DNA of 64,000 nucleotides, taken from positions 372,001-436,000 of the forward strand of contig JAFMOC010000039.1 of the NCBI GenBank assembly GCA_019802505.1. The letters run 5' to 3'. Source of the DNA: Corydoras sp. C115. Taxonomy: Eukaryota > Chordata > Actinopteri > Siluriformes > Callichthyidae. Position numbers and translations under genes: made by a program. Under the pieces are notes generated by a model. That model was given only the letters and a program-made list of their open reading frames with translations, was not told where the DNA came from and searched no databases. Shown here in pieces: positions 12,875 through 25,520 of this stretch. Each line of letters opens with the position of its first letter. Within the stretch, counting starts at the first letter, position 1.

Positions 12875-15800
12875 TTGTTAATCATTATTACTGCTCTAGT
12901 AATTGATTGTCATGTCATGTTTCTATTTTATATTACCACCTTGTAGTAATTGCTGCAAAAGGGGAAAAAAGACAGATTCAGGGGTAAAAAGCTTTTATTT
13001 TGAAATATCCATAAAATGTGTAAGCCTTACTTGATGAAAATTCTGCAAAATCTAGTAGAGTTAAGAGGTTAATCAGTGTCCATGGAGACCAGCCTTTAGT
13101 ATTGTCTTTTGAAGTGCCTGCTTTGAGATGTTAAAGTAGAAATGTTGATCCATATGAATGAACTGCATGTTGATCCATGGATACTTCTTGGCCTTTCACA
13201 TTTGCATTCTTCTAGCACAAGTGTGGAGTTTATTGTAATTTGCATTTGGCCACAAGCACTTGTAAATACTTGGATATGGCTTTATTTAGTTAGCAATTGC
13301 AATTTGTAACAGGTCCTTAACGCTCTCTTTAAGTTTGGCCATGACCTTGAATTGACTGGAGCATCAACTGGACCTAATATATAATATAAAATATAATAAA
13401 AGCAGTTTCCCAAACATGACTTTGGCCAACTATAATATATTTTCCATGATCAATCATATGTTTTATTCACACCCCTTATTTCCATATGCACAGACACATA
13501 TTCATAACTTTCCATTATGCCTATACATCAAAATATAATATAGATCTAAACTGATCTGGTTCTACTTGTAAGTAATGATTAAAACAACACTTTTAATAGG
13601 AATTATAAGTACAAGCACCAGGTGTTATATAAAATAATAGCTATTAAACACCTGCTTTCTTATTCCCTCGTACAGCAGGTTTTCAGATGTTGAGCCTGAA
13701 TGTCATTTACCATTATTAGGCATCTCACCATATTCTTTATAAGGTAAAATCCCAAAGCTCAAATCATGAAAGTGTTTTGAGCTTATTTCCTCCATTGACA
13801 TTATTCAACCGCCACAATAAATTGCGTCAGCTTCTACACTGAGCAACAAGCAGAAAACCTGTGATGCTGCAATAAAGCCCTTCAAACTTAGACTGACAAA
13901 AACAGAATTAGCTGTCGTAGTATCAATCACCCAAAATTGTTTTCTATTAGACATTTCTATGATGTATGAAATCATTACAATCCATCCAGCATCAATAAAA
14001 GCTGTCCTGTCTAAATGCTATATGGAATGTCCTGAATAATTCCACCACTGAATAAATCCTATGTGCCTGTTATTTCATTTTTCTTGAAGATTATGCCCTC
14101 TTCTTCTTATTTATCATCCTTATTTATATTTCTCATGTGGTGAAGTTTATTGGACGCATCATTCATTCTTCAAATTTAATTCTAATTCACATGTCGTATT
14201 CACAGAGGTTTTTAATCAGTTTTAATAAACAACACTTGCTAGCACTCACTGATAAAGTTGTCTGTTGTGCTTTCTTTAAAAAAAAGATTTTTTTAATCAT
14301 ACTTTGTCACATTTCTGTCACCATTTCTGTCAGTTTCTCTGGTGTGCGGCTACAACTGGCAGAAAGGCTTTGACAATGCTCAGTAAACAACAATGAACAT
14401 GACAGCGCTCAACTTTCTTGCGTTCGCAGCTAGATTCAGTCTGAAAGACTGAATGACTCACTGAGCAACACCCTGATGCTTAAAGATGAGTAAAGTAAAC
14501 TATAACATCCTCACAGACTCTGTCACAACAAATGGTGTTTAATAAAAGACATGTTTTGCAAAACAGTAAACAGTGGAAACAGTAGAAATTATTATTATTC
14601 AATGATTTTGCAAATATTAAGGGTCAGAATTGTGTTGTGTTACCCTCGTAACATTTTATTTAAATGCAAGCTTTGTGTATCTCGGAGGAAGCAAATTATT
14701 TATCTCCTTTTATTTCTAGCCTGAGACTATGGCACATATGCATTGGCTACAACTGGACACTGGCAACAATCAGAAAACTGCATAAAAATAATGGGAGTGG
14801 GGGTGGAAGCAAGCCTAGAGTAACAGACTGACATCTTAAATGCCTAAGCACTCAACTGCTAGGCACAAAAAAGTCCTAAATAGTCATAACACAGGATGTA
14901 GAATATAGGTTGAAAAGTGGAACGTTCCATGACATTATGTTTAAAATAAGTATTTTCTGTCAGCAGTGTCCTTTAATGTTCTACACTTGTTCTTATGCTA
15001 AATGTTCAATATATAATTGAAATCTGATTTCTTAAGCTAAAACTTGGCTGAGGTTCGGTTTCAGCATTGCACTGATTCATAACACATAAGCTTATTTACC
15101 ACTGAACCTGTAACCATCCCAGTCCCCTAAGATTAACCTCAAACAAACTGTTAGATGTACTGAAGAGGAAGATTCTTAAAGACTTTTAAATTGAATAGAA
15201 TGGAAAGATATATATATATAGAGAGAGACACTGTGTGAAGAATTAATCTTAGATCTTCTATGTGTTCTTGTGGCTTATTGAGCATTCTAGACGAAGACCA
15301 TAATGCTGGCCCTGCAAAGAGATGCTGTACAGATTAATTAAATAAGTGACTGCCAAACATTTGTTCAACATACAGCTTAGGGAAAAGAGCATATTAAAAT
15401 GGATGCTTTTTGCCTGAAGAATCTATATTCAGCCTTATGCAAAAGTCTGGACACGCTTGTTTAATTGCCATGTTTTATAGATTTACTACTATTTATTTTT
15501 CATTTCTCGTTTAAATGAATGCTTACTATTATTTTTCCTTATCCAACATATTGTTGTTGGAAAAAAAAAAGTTTTTAATTGAAATTGTACTTTTTTACGC
15601 ATCTCACAGCTTTTGTAACTTTTGGTTTTGATGCTGTGGTTGGATCATTCCATTTGCAGTTATTCACCAAAAATCCTGTTGGCTGTGGTACATATTATTT
15701 AAACAAAACTTTAATTAAAGATTTAAAAAAAATATAAAACAATTTTATAGCCAATTACCACATTGTTTGTTTTCATCAACTATTTAATTCTAGACCAAAA

Positions 15801-15977
15801 AAGTCATCTTCTTGGCACTCTTTACCTCATTTCCTCTCTATTTCTGTAAATTTGTGAATCTCAGTAATGTTTTTAAATTTAACATTTGCCACAGATGGAC
15901 AGAAATGCATCAGTCTCTTTATTCACAGAGGACTTGAAACAACAAATAAAAGATTGTAAGGATTTGATACTCAAGGG

Positions 15978-15978
<1 letters not shown>

Positions 15979-16024
<46 letters not shown>
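15979..16024. repeat. (TA)n(CA)n microsatellite
   Basis: Short TA run, then about 19 CA units. Confidence 0.97.
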
Positions 16025-16026
<2 letters not shown>

Positions 16027-18369
16027 ACACCTCTGCAATTGTGAAATGTTTTGACAGATCCCTTGAGAGGAGCATACACAGTGAAGGAAATTCAGAAGAC
16101 CGACACCTTAATTACTAGTCTTTTCTGTCCAAGCTTATGTGGGTGTTTGTGTGTGTGTGTCTCTACCTGCACACTAATAAAGGGAAAGTACTAACTAATG
16201 AAGTGCAAAACTGACACAATAAAAACTACGATGAAAAAATTGAACAAAAAACATAAAGCTAATCTAATGCTCTAAAAGCAGTTATTAAACTATAAACTTT
16301 ATCACTTTGATAACCTGCCTCTTGATTTTATGACTGCTCACATTTACAGTTAGTTACAGCACTGGTGTCACAAGTGCTGCTGTATTATAAATGTGATGCG
16401 TCACTGAATCCTTCAAATCACAGGTAATTAACCCTACCTAAAGCTAGGAGATGGAACCAGTGGCATGAAGAAGGAGTTGGCAACAAACAAGAAATTAATT
16501 TATTTAATATCAAAGGCTAAATCAGGACACCAAGTATAGAATAGCAAAAATACAAAGACAAGCACTAAGTGATGTTTGAAAAAACAAAGAACATAGTGCA
16601 GTATACACTTAAGAGTAAATAAGGACTGTACTAATTTAAAGATGAATATGATATCATGAAATAAACAAAAAAAATGCACTGTAATAATATTAGCATAATT
16701 ACCACATTGCCTATAAATAAAATGTATTGATTAATTGCTGCACAGATTTAGTTTATTCTGCGTAATGTGTGATCATATAATATATGTTTTTTGTGAGTAC
16801 CACACACTGAGTCTGATAATGTAAATCATGAAATGTTTAAGGATTACTTTACATAAAATTATTTATAATTTGTGGAAAAGTGGTTGTATGTTATGGCTTC
16901 TAAAGTTACTAAGGAAAATATTCTGATATGAGACTTGAATTGATGGGAGAATTTGACTTTTGAAAATCTACAATTTTTATGTTATAAACAACTAATGGTC
17001 ACTTTTCCTACATATCAGTTATGCTTTGCTGAAGAAGAACAATATGAATAATAATAATAGTCATAATAAATGATGAAAAAATGAATAAAAATGTAAAATT
17101 TACATCTAGAAAACAGAAAAATAATTGTGCAGACAGAGACTCAGAGATGAGACACTCGTCGTTTTTGCAGTGGAGCAGTGGAATTGGTATAGAGGTTTGG
17201 GCTGGGTGCATCCTTCCAGCATGAAGCTATTAATGTCCATCTGTGACACAGCCTTATATAGAGAAAGGGAGAGGCTCTTAACACACTTTTGAATTACTCT
17301 ATATATTCCTCGGCCTTTCTGACAAAGGGCTTTTTGTTGGACCACTGATGGTCAAAAACTTCTCTTTTATGTTGCTTTAAACAGCCAATCAGAAAAAGAC
17401 TGCAGAAAACAGAATGCAGTAATTTCTTGCATTGTATGTGGCCCAATTATCTGGATGATTATGATCACATGGCCAAGGGAGCTTTTCCTCCATATCTGCC
17501 ATCCTCTCAGAGGCTTTGTAAGTGTGTGCAATACAGATGGATGCGACTGGCTCAGATGCTCACTGGTAAACCACTGCAGATGTGGTTATTGATCGGCATC
17601 AGTGTGCTTTTTGAAGGAGGTCATAGTTATGCAACAGCATTGGAATAAAGCCTTTTCTATGCATCCCAGTGGAAGGACCTTTAATTATGTCAATAAACCT
17701 TTTTGTTTTGTGTGGGGTGTACATTGAACCTTGTTGCTATGCCTGATCTCAATTGAATTCTTTTTTTTTTCAGATCTCAAATAATGTTTCTTCTTTTACC
17801 AAAGTATATATAATTTGCATTAATTGTAGTGGCTTTGGGGCTTTCTATTAAAATAAATGAATATGTATTTGTTACTATGTTTTATTTGTGTGTATAATCT
17901 TTTTTAAATATCTTGTGTTTTACATGACCTCAGATAAACCATTTTAAATACTCTTCAAAGCCAGCTGCCTTTCAGAAGGTTGCCATGATGCACCAGCACA
18001 TTTTTCAGAAAGTTTGTATTAAAAAAAAATACAAAGTTCAAATTCTTCACAGTTCACCTTTAAATTGGAGTTACACAAACATGTAAATCCATATCTAATG
18101 TAGACATTGGCAAGAGTGAGATGATTGTAACGGCCTCGTCAGGTTGTGTGCACATGCGCATTAGTTAAGCAGGTATTCCGATTATTAGAGATGCATGGTG
18201 ACAATCTGAAGTGTTACTCCAACTGTTCTGTACTGCTGTATTATCATCGATTGTGAAAAGTGGAAGTGTTGGTACTTCTTCATTAGTAAACGATTTCTCT
18301 TTTACCCTGCGCTGATTGTCCCCGCTGTGTTTTCCCTATGAAGGACAAATCTTGATATCTATCCCTATA

Positions 18370-18801
18370 TATGAGGGATATATAAAAATGTGTATATATA
18401 TATATACACGGCACGGCACGGTGGCTTAGTGGTTAGCACGTTCGCCTCTCAGCGCTAGGGATTCCCGGTTCGAATCCCCATCTGGGTGGAGTTTCCATGT
18501 TCTCCCCGTGTCTGCGTGGGTTTCCTCCGGGTTCTCCGGTTTCCTCCCACAGTCCAAAAACATGGATCAAGTCAATTGAATTCTTAAAATTGCCCCATAT
18601 AGAGTGTGTCTGTGTGAGTGAGTGTGTGCCCAGCGATGGATTGGCGCCCTGTCCTGGGTGTATCTGCCCAGCGCCCGAGATGTTCTTCCCTGGATGGGCA
18701 TGGGGAACCCCACCGCGACCCTAATAGAGGATAAAGCGGGAGATAATGAATGAATGAATGAATGAAAAAAAAAAAATAAATAAAAAAAAAAAATAATAAA
18801 A

Positions 18802-18877
<76 letters not shown>

Positions 18878-18906
18878 CACACACACACACACATTTTTGT
18901 ATATCC

Positions 18907-18912
<6 letters not shown>
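18370..18912. repeat. Inverted repeat flanking SINE copy 3
   Basis: The left arm TATGAGGGATATATAAAAAT plus GTGT (18370-18393) and the right arm 18889-18912 are inverse copies with one mismatch, followed outward by (TA)n. Confidence 0.8.
18410..18765 (+). mobile_element. SINE copy 3, inside an AT-rich inverted repeat
   Basis: Full-length plus copy with intact A and B boxes, followed by an A-rich run and (TA)n. It sits between the arms of an inverted repeat (18370-18393 and 18889-18912). No clear target duplication, because both flanks are simple sequence. Confidence 0.9.

Positions 18913-18989
<77 letters not shown>
18804..18989. repeat. Two (TA)n tracts with (CA)n between
   Basis: (TA)n at 18804-18870, CA run at 18877-18892, right inverted-repeat arm, then (TA)n at 18910-18989. 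Confidence 0.97.
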
Positions 18990-18992
<3 letters not shown>

Positions 18993-19279
18993 TGTGTGTG
19001 TGCCTCTGGAATGATGATGATAAGTAGGACAGTCACCAGCTGAAGAAAAAGGGAAAAACAGTCGCGGTGTACCAGTGGCCTAGTTTCCTCTGCAACCTAC
19101 TTAAAAACTTCAAAACAGAACCAGACATCTAAATTCAGATGAGCTTCAGGGACATTTCAGACTAAATCCATGCTAAGTGTTGTGTGTGTGTGTGTGTGTG
19201 TGGGAGAAAGACAAACATTACCTTGTGAACATGTGGTGGGCATTGCTCAAAGCAAATCCCAACAGGTTCTTTCATGTCT

Positions 19280-19332
19280 TCGTAATTTTTTTTTTTTTAT
19301 CTTTCCTCATTTGAGAGCAGGTTGGTAGAGTT
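19280..19332 (+). repeat. Donor copy of a 52-bp duplicated segment
   Basis: TCGTAA, T13, then ATCTTTCCTCATTTGAGAGC and AGGTTGGTAGAGTT. The same segment recurs at 20178-20229 with T12. Taken as donor because no duplication flanks it. Confidence 0.85.
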
Positions 19333-20177
19333 CAGGGCACCTGTGGGGATGTTTCCACGTTTTGTCTCCTGGGCTGTTCAACCTAGTTTGAGCTTATAGA
19401 TTATTGTCACCTACTTCTAAAGAGCATCAATTGTACTAAAAAAAATACTACTAGACATTTGGTTGACTTTGCTTCAAATGAAATTTAGCCCACACAAGAA
19501 GAAAGGTTCTTTAAAGCATTTTGACATTATGCCTGCTTTGCCTTAAAGTGGCTATTGAGTGAATGGCAGTGCTTTGTTATTGTCGAACATCTTTATGTGA
19601 TGGTGAACGATTTTCAAGCATCTCACAAATCTATTATTTCAGCAGGACACTTACGCACAGAGATAGCTTTGAGAAAGCTATGGGGAACATTAGGAAAAAT
19701 GAGATGAGGAAAATAAGCGGAGGATGAACAGCAGTGTAAGTGAGTGTGAGGGGGCTGAGTGCTGGGACTAGGCAAGGAGTGTTGTGTAACAGCAGTAACA
19801 CAACTTACAACAGCTTAATGTACAGAGGAGATTATTTTATTACTGCAAAATTCTCTTCAGCACTTAGAAACATTGAATAACCTGACATCAGTATTTTTTT
19901 CTTTTAATATTATAGTATATTTTATTTACACAGCTGCCAGTTTAACTAATGTTTATTATATTTGTACATTATAGTTTTATATTTATATTTTAAATATTAC
20001 TGTGAGTCTGAGTTTGTGTTATTAACCTGACTGGGCTATTAGAGTAACTTTTGATAAATTTTCATTTTTGCTTACTTTTGCTTAAAAAGTAGATATCACA
20101 AGTGTAATGGTATTTCAGTATTAAATTTAATTCAATTAAGTAACTTCATGATATAAACACAATGATTACAAACATAA

Positions 20178-20229
20178 TCGTAATTTTTTTTTTTTATCTT
20201 TCCTCATTTGAGAGCAGGTTGGTAGAGTT
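20178..20229 (+). repeat. Inserted copy of the 52-bp segment with 8-bp target duplication
   Basis: Identical to 19280-19332 except one fewer T. Flanked by AAACATAA at 20170-20177 and 20230-20237. Confidence 0.88.
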
Positions 20230-20725
20230 AAACATAAACATAATTTCTTATAGATAATAAAGACAGTTTAAATATTACTTATTAACACTGTGTTGGGTTC
20301 TAGCACCCGATGTTACAGTACTTGCAATAAAAACATTGATGTAAAATGTATGAATTTGTATAATTCATCACTATCACATCACTAACATGATTTTATATTT
20401 ATTAAAAATGTATGTTTAATATTTAATGTCCATTAAACATGCTACTGGTTACTTTTAATCACTTCTAATTTATAATAAAAATAAAAAGTTTTCAATAAAA
20501 AGGCATTTCTATATTGTAGTGATTAAATTAAAGTCATTGTGGAGTCATAGCCTAATGTTCTTGAGTCCAAAATACTCCATGCATAAATTTTAGACAATAG
20601 TAAACAGGTTGGGCATTAAGAAATATTTATTTTATTTTATTTTGTTGATGTTGTTGCATTTTTAGCTTGTTAGTGTGGAGCAGCAAGCATTTCAGTTCAG
20701 CTACAATACTTTTCAATTAGTTCCT

Positions 20726-20730
<5 letters not shown>

Positions 20731-20796
<66 letters not shown>
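20731..20796. repeat. (TG)n(AG)n microsatellite
   Basis: 25 TG units followed by 8 AG units. Confidence 0.98.
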
Positions 20797-20797
<1 letters not shown>

Positions 20798-23700
20798 AAG
20801 AGATAGAGAGAAGGAAAAGAAGAATGGCGCAGACACTGATAGAGGTGTGCTAAAGTCTATCAGTTGTCTTCATCTATGAGCTGGACTCTCTGCTCCTTTA
20901 GTCTGTCACCGCTCTGTGAGAGAAGCCCTCTGTCACCTAAAAGCTCTGTGGACAGCTTTGAGATAAATCCCACAACACACATTTTAAATGCAGCCACATA
21001 GTAAACAAAGAATAGTGGAATCTAATGTTTATAGAATTTATTTTATACCATAGTGTCATTTTTAGCTCCCAATATGTGAATACAACCATAAAAATAAGAA
21101 CTATTTTATTATGTAAGCTATAGCCTTACCGCCTTGCTTTTGTAATCATTTGTGAGTGTCTGGCAGAGATAGGTCAAAGATTATGATAAAGGACAACTAA
21201 TAATGAGTGACATAAAGAGCTGAAGCCTAAGCATTACCACGCCAGCAGTGTTGATCCTTTAGTGCAAATCTTAACGGCTCAGATTTAATAAAATCTGTAC
21301 TTCCCTAAAAGGCTCCAAACTGTGGCATGTGTAGTATATTGTTAAGTTCATCATTTTATTCCACAAAATATTCACATTACAATATAAATTGTATAATATA
21401 AGTAAAAATTGAGTGATTTAATTTTAAATTGCATGCTCATTAGTACTACGTCGATTTAAGGCAGTGTCATTTCAGTCAAACAAAAGAGCCAGCACAAGTT
21501 TTCTTAAAAAGAAAACACTTCAACAACAATTTTCTTATGTATTCCATTTTTCTTGTTAGGTGAAGCTGCTTTATCTGAAGTTCAACTCTGTCAGGTCCCT
21601 TATTACTGTCTTTAAATTGTGCTCAATTGTGCAGCAAGCACAGAAGTACACACAGATCTAGTCTGTCAATGCCTGTCAGACTACAACTAATTGTGTTGTA
21701 CGCTCATAACAAATTTGCATAGCATCATGTAGAGTATGCTGTTGACTCTTTTGAAATCCCATTTCGACTGCAGAGATCCTTGCTGGGGTAAGATGAAGGT
21801 TTCTTTCTGTTGTTGCTCAGTTGTCAAGTGAAGAGATCAAAAGGGCTCCTATCAGCACAAGTACCCCACAGATTACTACAACCCCCTCTGTGCTACACCT
21901 GGGAAATGTTTTGATTACTGCTGAGTATCAAATCTAAAGTGTGCTGTGAGGTGTTTGTGGGCATAAAAACCTTTCGAGATTGTAGATAAAAAAAGTCCTT
22001 ATTAGGACCTATTAGAAATTGAACCAACCCGGCTATGGTATTGGACTAAGAAAATAAATAATGAATGGATTGTAGTGTTACATGCAGGGAACATGCAACT
22101 TTTTAACACCAATGTATGAAACATTTAAAGGATTCAGAAATTCTGTTTATTAATACTGCACCCAAATTCCCTGATGTTTTACATGATTTATGGTTTAGAA
22201 TTTTTCTTTTCAACCTTGGTCATTCTGAACAGGTGTCTAAACATCATGTCTTATATAGACTATATTGCCTGTAATTATATAAACACCATTTCATTTTCAA
22301 TTTTTGGTTAGGATAATGATACATAAAGTGCTACATCAAATTTTGACAGCTGTACAGTTCTGATTCAACTTGTTTTAATAGAGTGTAAGTGAAAAAAAAC
22401 AAAACAATAAATAACATGGACTGTTACACTATAAAATTCTGTTCAGTCATAAATTTTGAAAACCTTTTTGCTTATTCTTAGATTTCATGTGGATCGGAAT
22501 AATTTATGTTGTAACACTCTGGCTCACTTTCTTTCTCAAGCCTACATCTATAAAACATGTTAACGTGATCAGACTTAGAAGCCTGGCTGAAATGTTCTTC
22601 ACTTTTTCTCCCACCTATTTATATATGTATATATAATAGGGCATTGTTTAGAAAGCAACCTTTTTGCACAAAATATTTTCCATATCGTTTGTGTGTTTGT
22701 ATGTGCTGCCAACTGCACAGTAATACTTCATAAATCACCCATAACACACTCATTATCTACCCACTCAGTCCATTGAAAAGCTAATGCAAAACAGTACTAT
22801 TTGACTCAGATCTTATTTAGTCAATTATATCAGGGTTTTTTTTCTTTAAAAAAAAGCTAACATTTTTCAGTGTTGCCCTCAAAAGAGTTTTTTTTACTGT
22901 AAAAAAAAAGTTCTTCTTAAGTATATTATTTTTAACACTTTAAATATGTTTGTTTCCAGATGTTTTTTCCTTCTCTAATATGACAGACAGCGTAACTGTG
23001 TTTTTGTTGTTTAGGTTTTCAAGTTTGATTTTATGTACCTATAGATACGATTTGTTAAATATGACTATAATATACTTTTTGTAGTACAGTCTACCAGTTT
23101 GGAATACTGATGTTTGTGTTTATATATAAGTCAATACATTTTAAATAATATTTTCAATTATGCAGTTTAGTTAAGGCAGAGTAAAAGTTCTTTGTTACAC
23201 GGTGTTTATGTAGCATTAGAAATAATGATCTCATCTCTCAGTTCATAAGCAAATGAAAAGCACTACAAATACTATTTCTAAATTCCTACAAATAAAATTG
23301 TCGGGAGGTGGATGAGCATGTTGGTAAGCATTCTGCAATGTGATAAAGAAGTCAAGTCAAGAAATACTTCCAAATTCCCAGTTCTATCTTCTTCAACCTT
23401 ATAAAATGTCATAGGAGAAGATTAAGTGTTATTTTATTGGCAGCAGTGAGTTGACTAAATTATTAAATGCAGGGTTGTCAATAATAGACCCCTAGAGGTT
23501 TTGATAAAAAAAAAAATCTTTCAGAATAAACAATGATTAATATAATATATAAGGGTTTTCAGTTTTATTATTGTAAGATTATCATTATTAAAAGGTGACT
23601 TTTTTTATAAAATTCATACAAATATTTGTCATCCTTATTGGAGTGACAATAATTGTGGAGAAGGCTGTATTTCAAGCAATGTGAAGTACAAATTAAGTCA

Positions 23701-25284
23701 TGCCACAAACAAAAAAATACAACACAAATAAAAGAGAGTATTCTCTTTCGTCTGGCTGTACCTATAAACGCATCTCCAGATGCTGCATTAAATTATAGCA
23801 TCATTGTTTGATTTATGTTGTTACTTCTAAAAACTTTTGTTTGATGGAAAATGACTGGTGGGGGTGGTTTTAATCTGGAAGGCTTTGTCATCTGTAATAG
23901 CCATTGCATTGGCTGTCTTATTTCCCAACAGTCCTTGAATAAATAGTGTTGAGATTTGCCACTGCAATGTGCAATGCCAACACAACCATTTATTATAAGT
24001 TGGCATAAGAGGAACTGAGCTGCACCAATACCAATTTCCATCTGCCCTTACCAGTTAGGCCTCAGCACAGGCCAAACATTCTCACTCTCCAAAAGCTTCA
24101 GTTATTTTCTTGTAAATGAGGTTGGAATTGCAGTGGTTGTTACAAATATGATGGGGTTTTTTTCATGTACTCAGTGTGTGATTATGCATGAGCCTCAATA
24201 ACTAAACTTAAGATACCAACAACCCAAGTGAATAAGCGTTTTTTAAGTTATAATGGATTTTGTTTTCTAAATTGGTAACCAATTCAAAATCCATGTATTC
24301 TATCTTCACTTTCATGAAGTGTGACTGGATAATTTTTTCCAAAGTTATTGGAAATGGCTTGCACTTTTCTTCAACACATGATTTACTTTCTTTATTCCTG
24401 AATATAATGGAATTGCTTTATACGGTTCAATAGACACAGTATAGCAGATGTTAAATAATCTGAAAAAAATGTGTCTCCTTAAAAAGGCACAAACCTATGA
24501 TTACATTCTAAATTCAGAAATAACTAATTATGTGCTGTTATTCTGCTCCTGTCAAGCTAAAGGCAACCTCTGTTCTGTTTGATCATTTTTAAAAAAAATC
24601 TTTACTTCATTCAGAGACTGTGTTTCTGGGACCGTCTTATTCAGGCTTAAAAATTAATGCGGGCAGAAACAGCTTATGGCAGTTGTTTGAATGGTTGATT
24701 GTACCTGTTTATTTCTGGCAAATGCAGGTACCCTTTCTTGTCTTTGATCTTTTTATGTAAATTGAATGAGGTTACTTTAGTAGTAAAGTGATGTAAAAGA
24801 TGAAACTTTGTTCATTTGTTTTGTTAATATACTTTATTTTAGGAGGACATGTTTGTAGCACAGGCAGGTTTTGTGGTTCTTATTAATTATTGGTTATTCA
24901 TGGTTAATGTACTTATTATATGGTAACAATTTATAGATATGTAGAGAAATGTTTCCAAACAGTGAGGAAAAAAAAGAACAGGTACTGTCCTAGTGACAAG
25001 ATATGTACCATCAAATATACATGTGTGGGCACAAATAAAAGCATGACAATCATCATGATCTTGATCATCTTGAAGCTTGATCTAATCTCACATAGCTGTT
25101 GATGACAAATGTAGGAAAAACATAAGGATTAGCTAATTTGAAGGTTAAACTAGTGTCAGTTGCTTTAAACAATCAATAAGCAAAAAAAATGTGATAAACA
25201 ATATTCAAAAAGAACTGTTTGGGAAAAACCTAAACAATTGATTTTCATTGTCATGTACCTCATATGAAGCTGCTTAGTATTAAG

Positions 25285-25395
25285 GAATAGGCTAAAATCT
25301 CTAAGCCGACATGCAAGACTGATTAACAGTTATCTGAAATGTTTAGTCAGAATTAATGCTGTAAATACTTTTAAAAAAAAGGCTCACATGCTTTT
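25285..25395 (+). pseudogene. Tc1-like transposase 3' fragment
   Basis: A segment matching the C-terminal end of a Tc1-like transposase and its 3' UTR: GGCTAAAATCTCTAAGCCGA, AGACTGATTAACAGTTA, GGCTCACATGCTTTTGG. Only about 110 bp; directly followed by an old SINE head. Confidence 0.5.
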
Positions 25396-25400
25396 GGAAG

Positions 25401-25520
25401 GGCAGTATGGTGGAGCAGTTATTGGGTCCTTTTTGTGTTAAGTCCTCATGTCTGTGTTGAAATACTCTTGAGTTCTTCAGTTAACTCCCAAATTCCTAAA
25501 ACATGCTGATAGGTAAATTT
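25401..25520 (+). mobile_element. Old SINE head relic
   Basis: GGCAGTATGGTGGAGCAGTT resembles a SINE A-box region; the following 100 bp keep the spacing of the body loosely (AACTCCCAAATTCC, then AACATGCTGATAGGTAAAT). Heavily decayed. Confidence 0.4.

Noticed and set aside
15430..15780. Possible mariner-like end, TATGCAAAAGTCTGGACACG
   Set aside because: Only a short TIR-like string; no partner end or internal match was found.
18424..18484. tRNA-like A and B boxes at the head of each SINE
   Set aside because: The region does not fold as a real tRNA cloverleaf and always continues into the SINE body, so it is not a tRNA gene.
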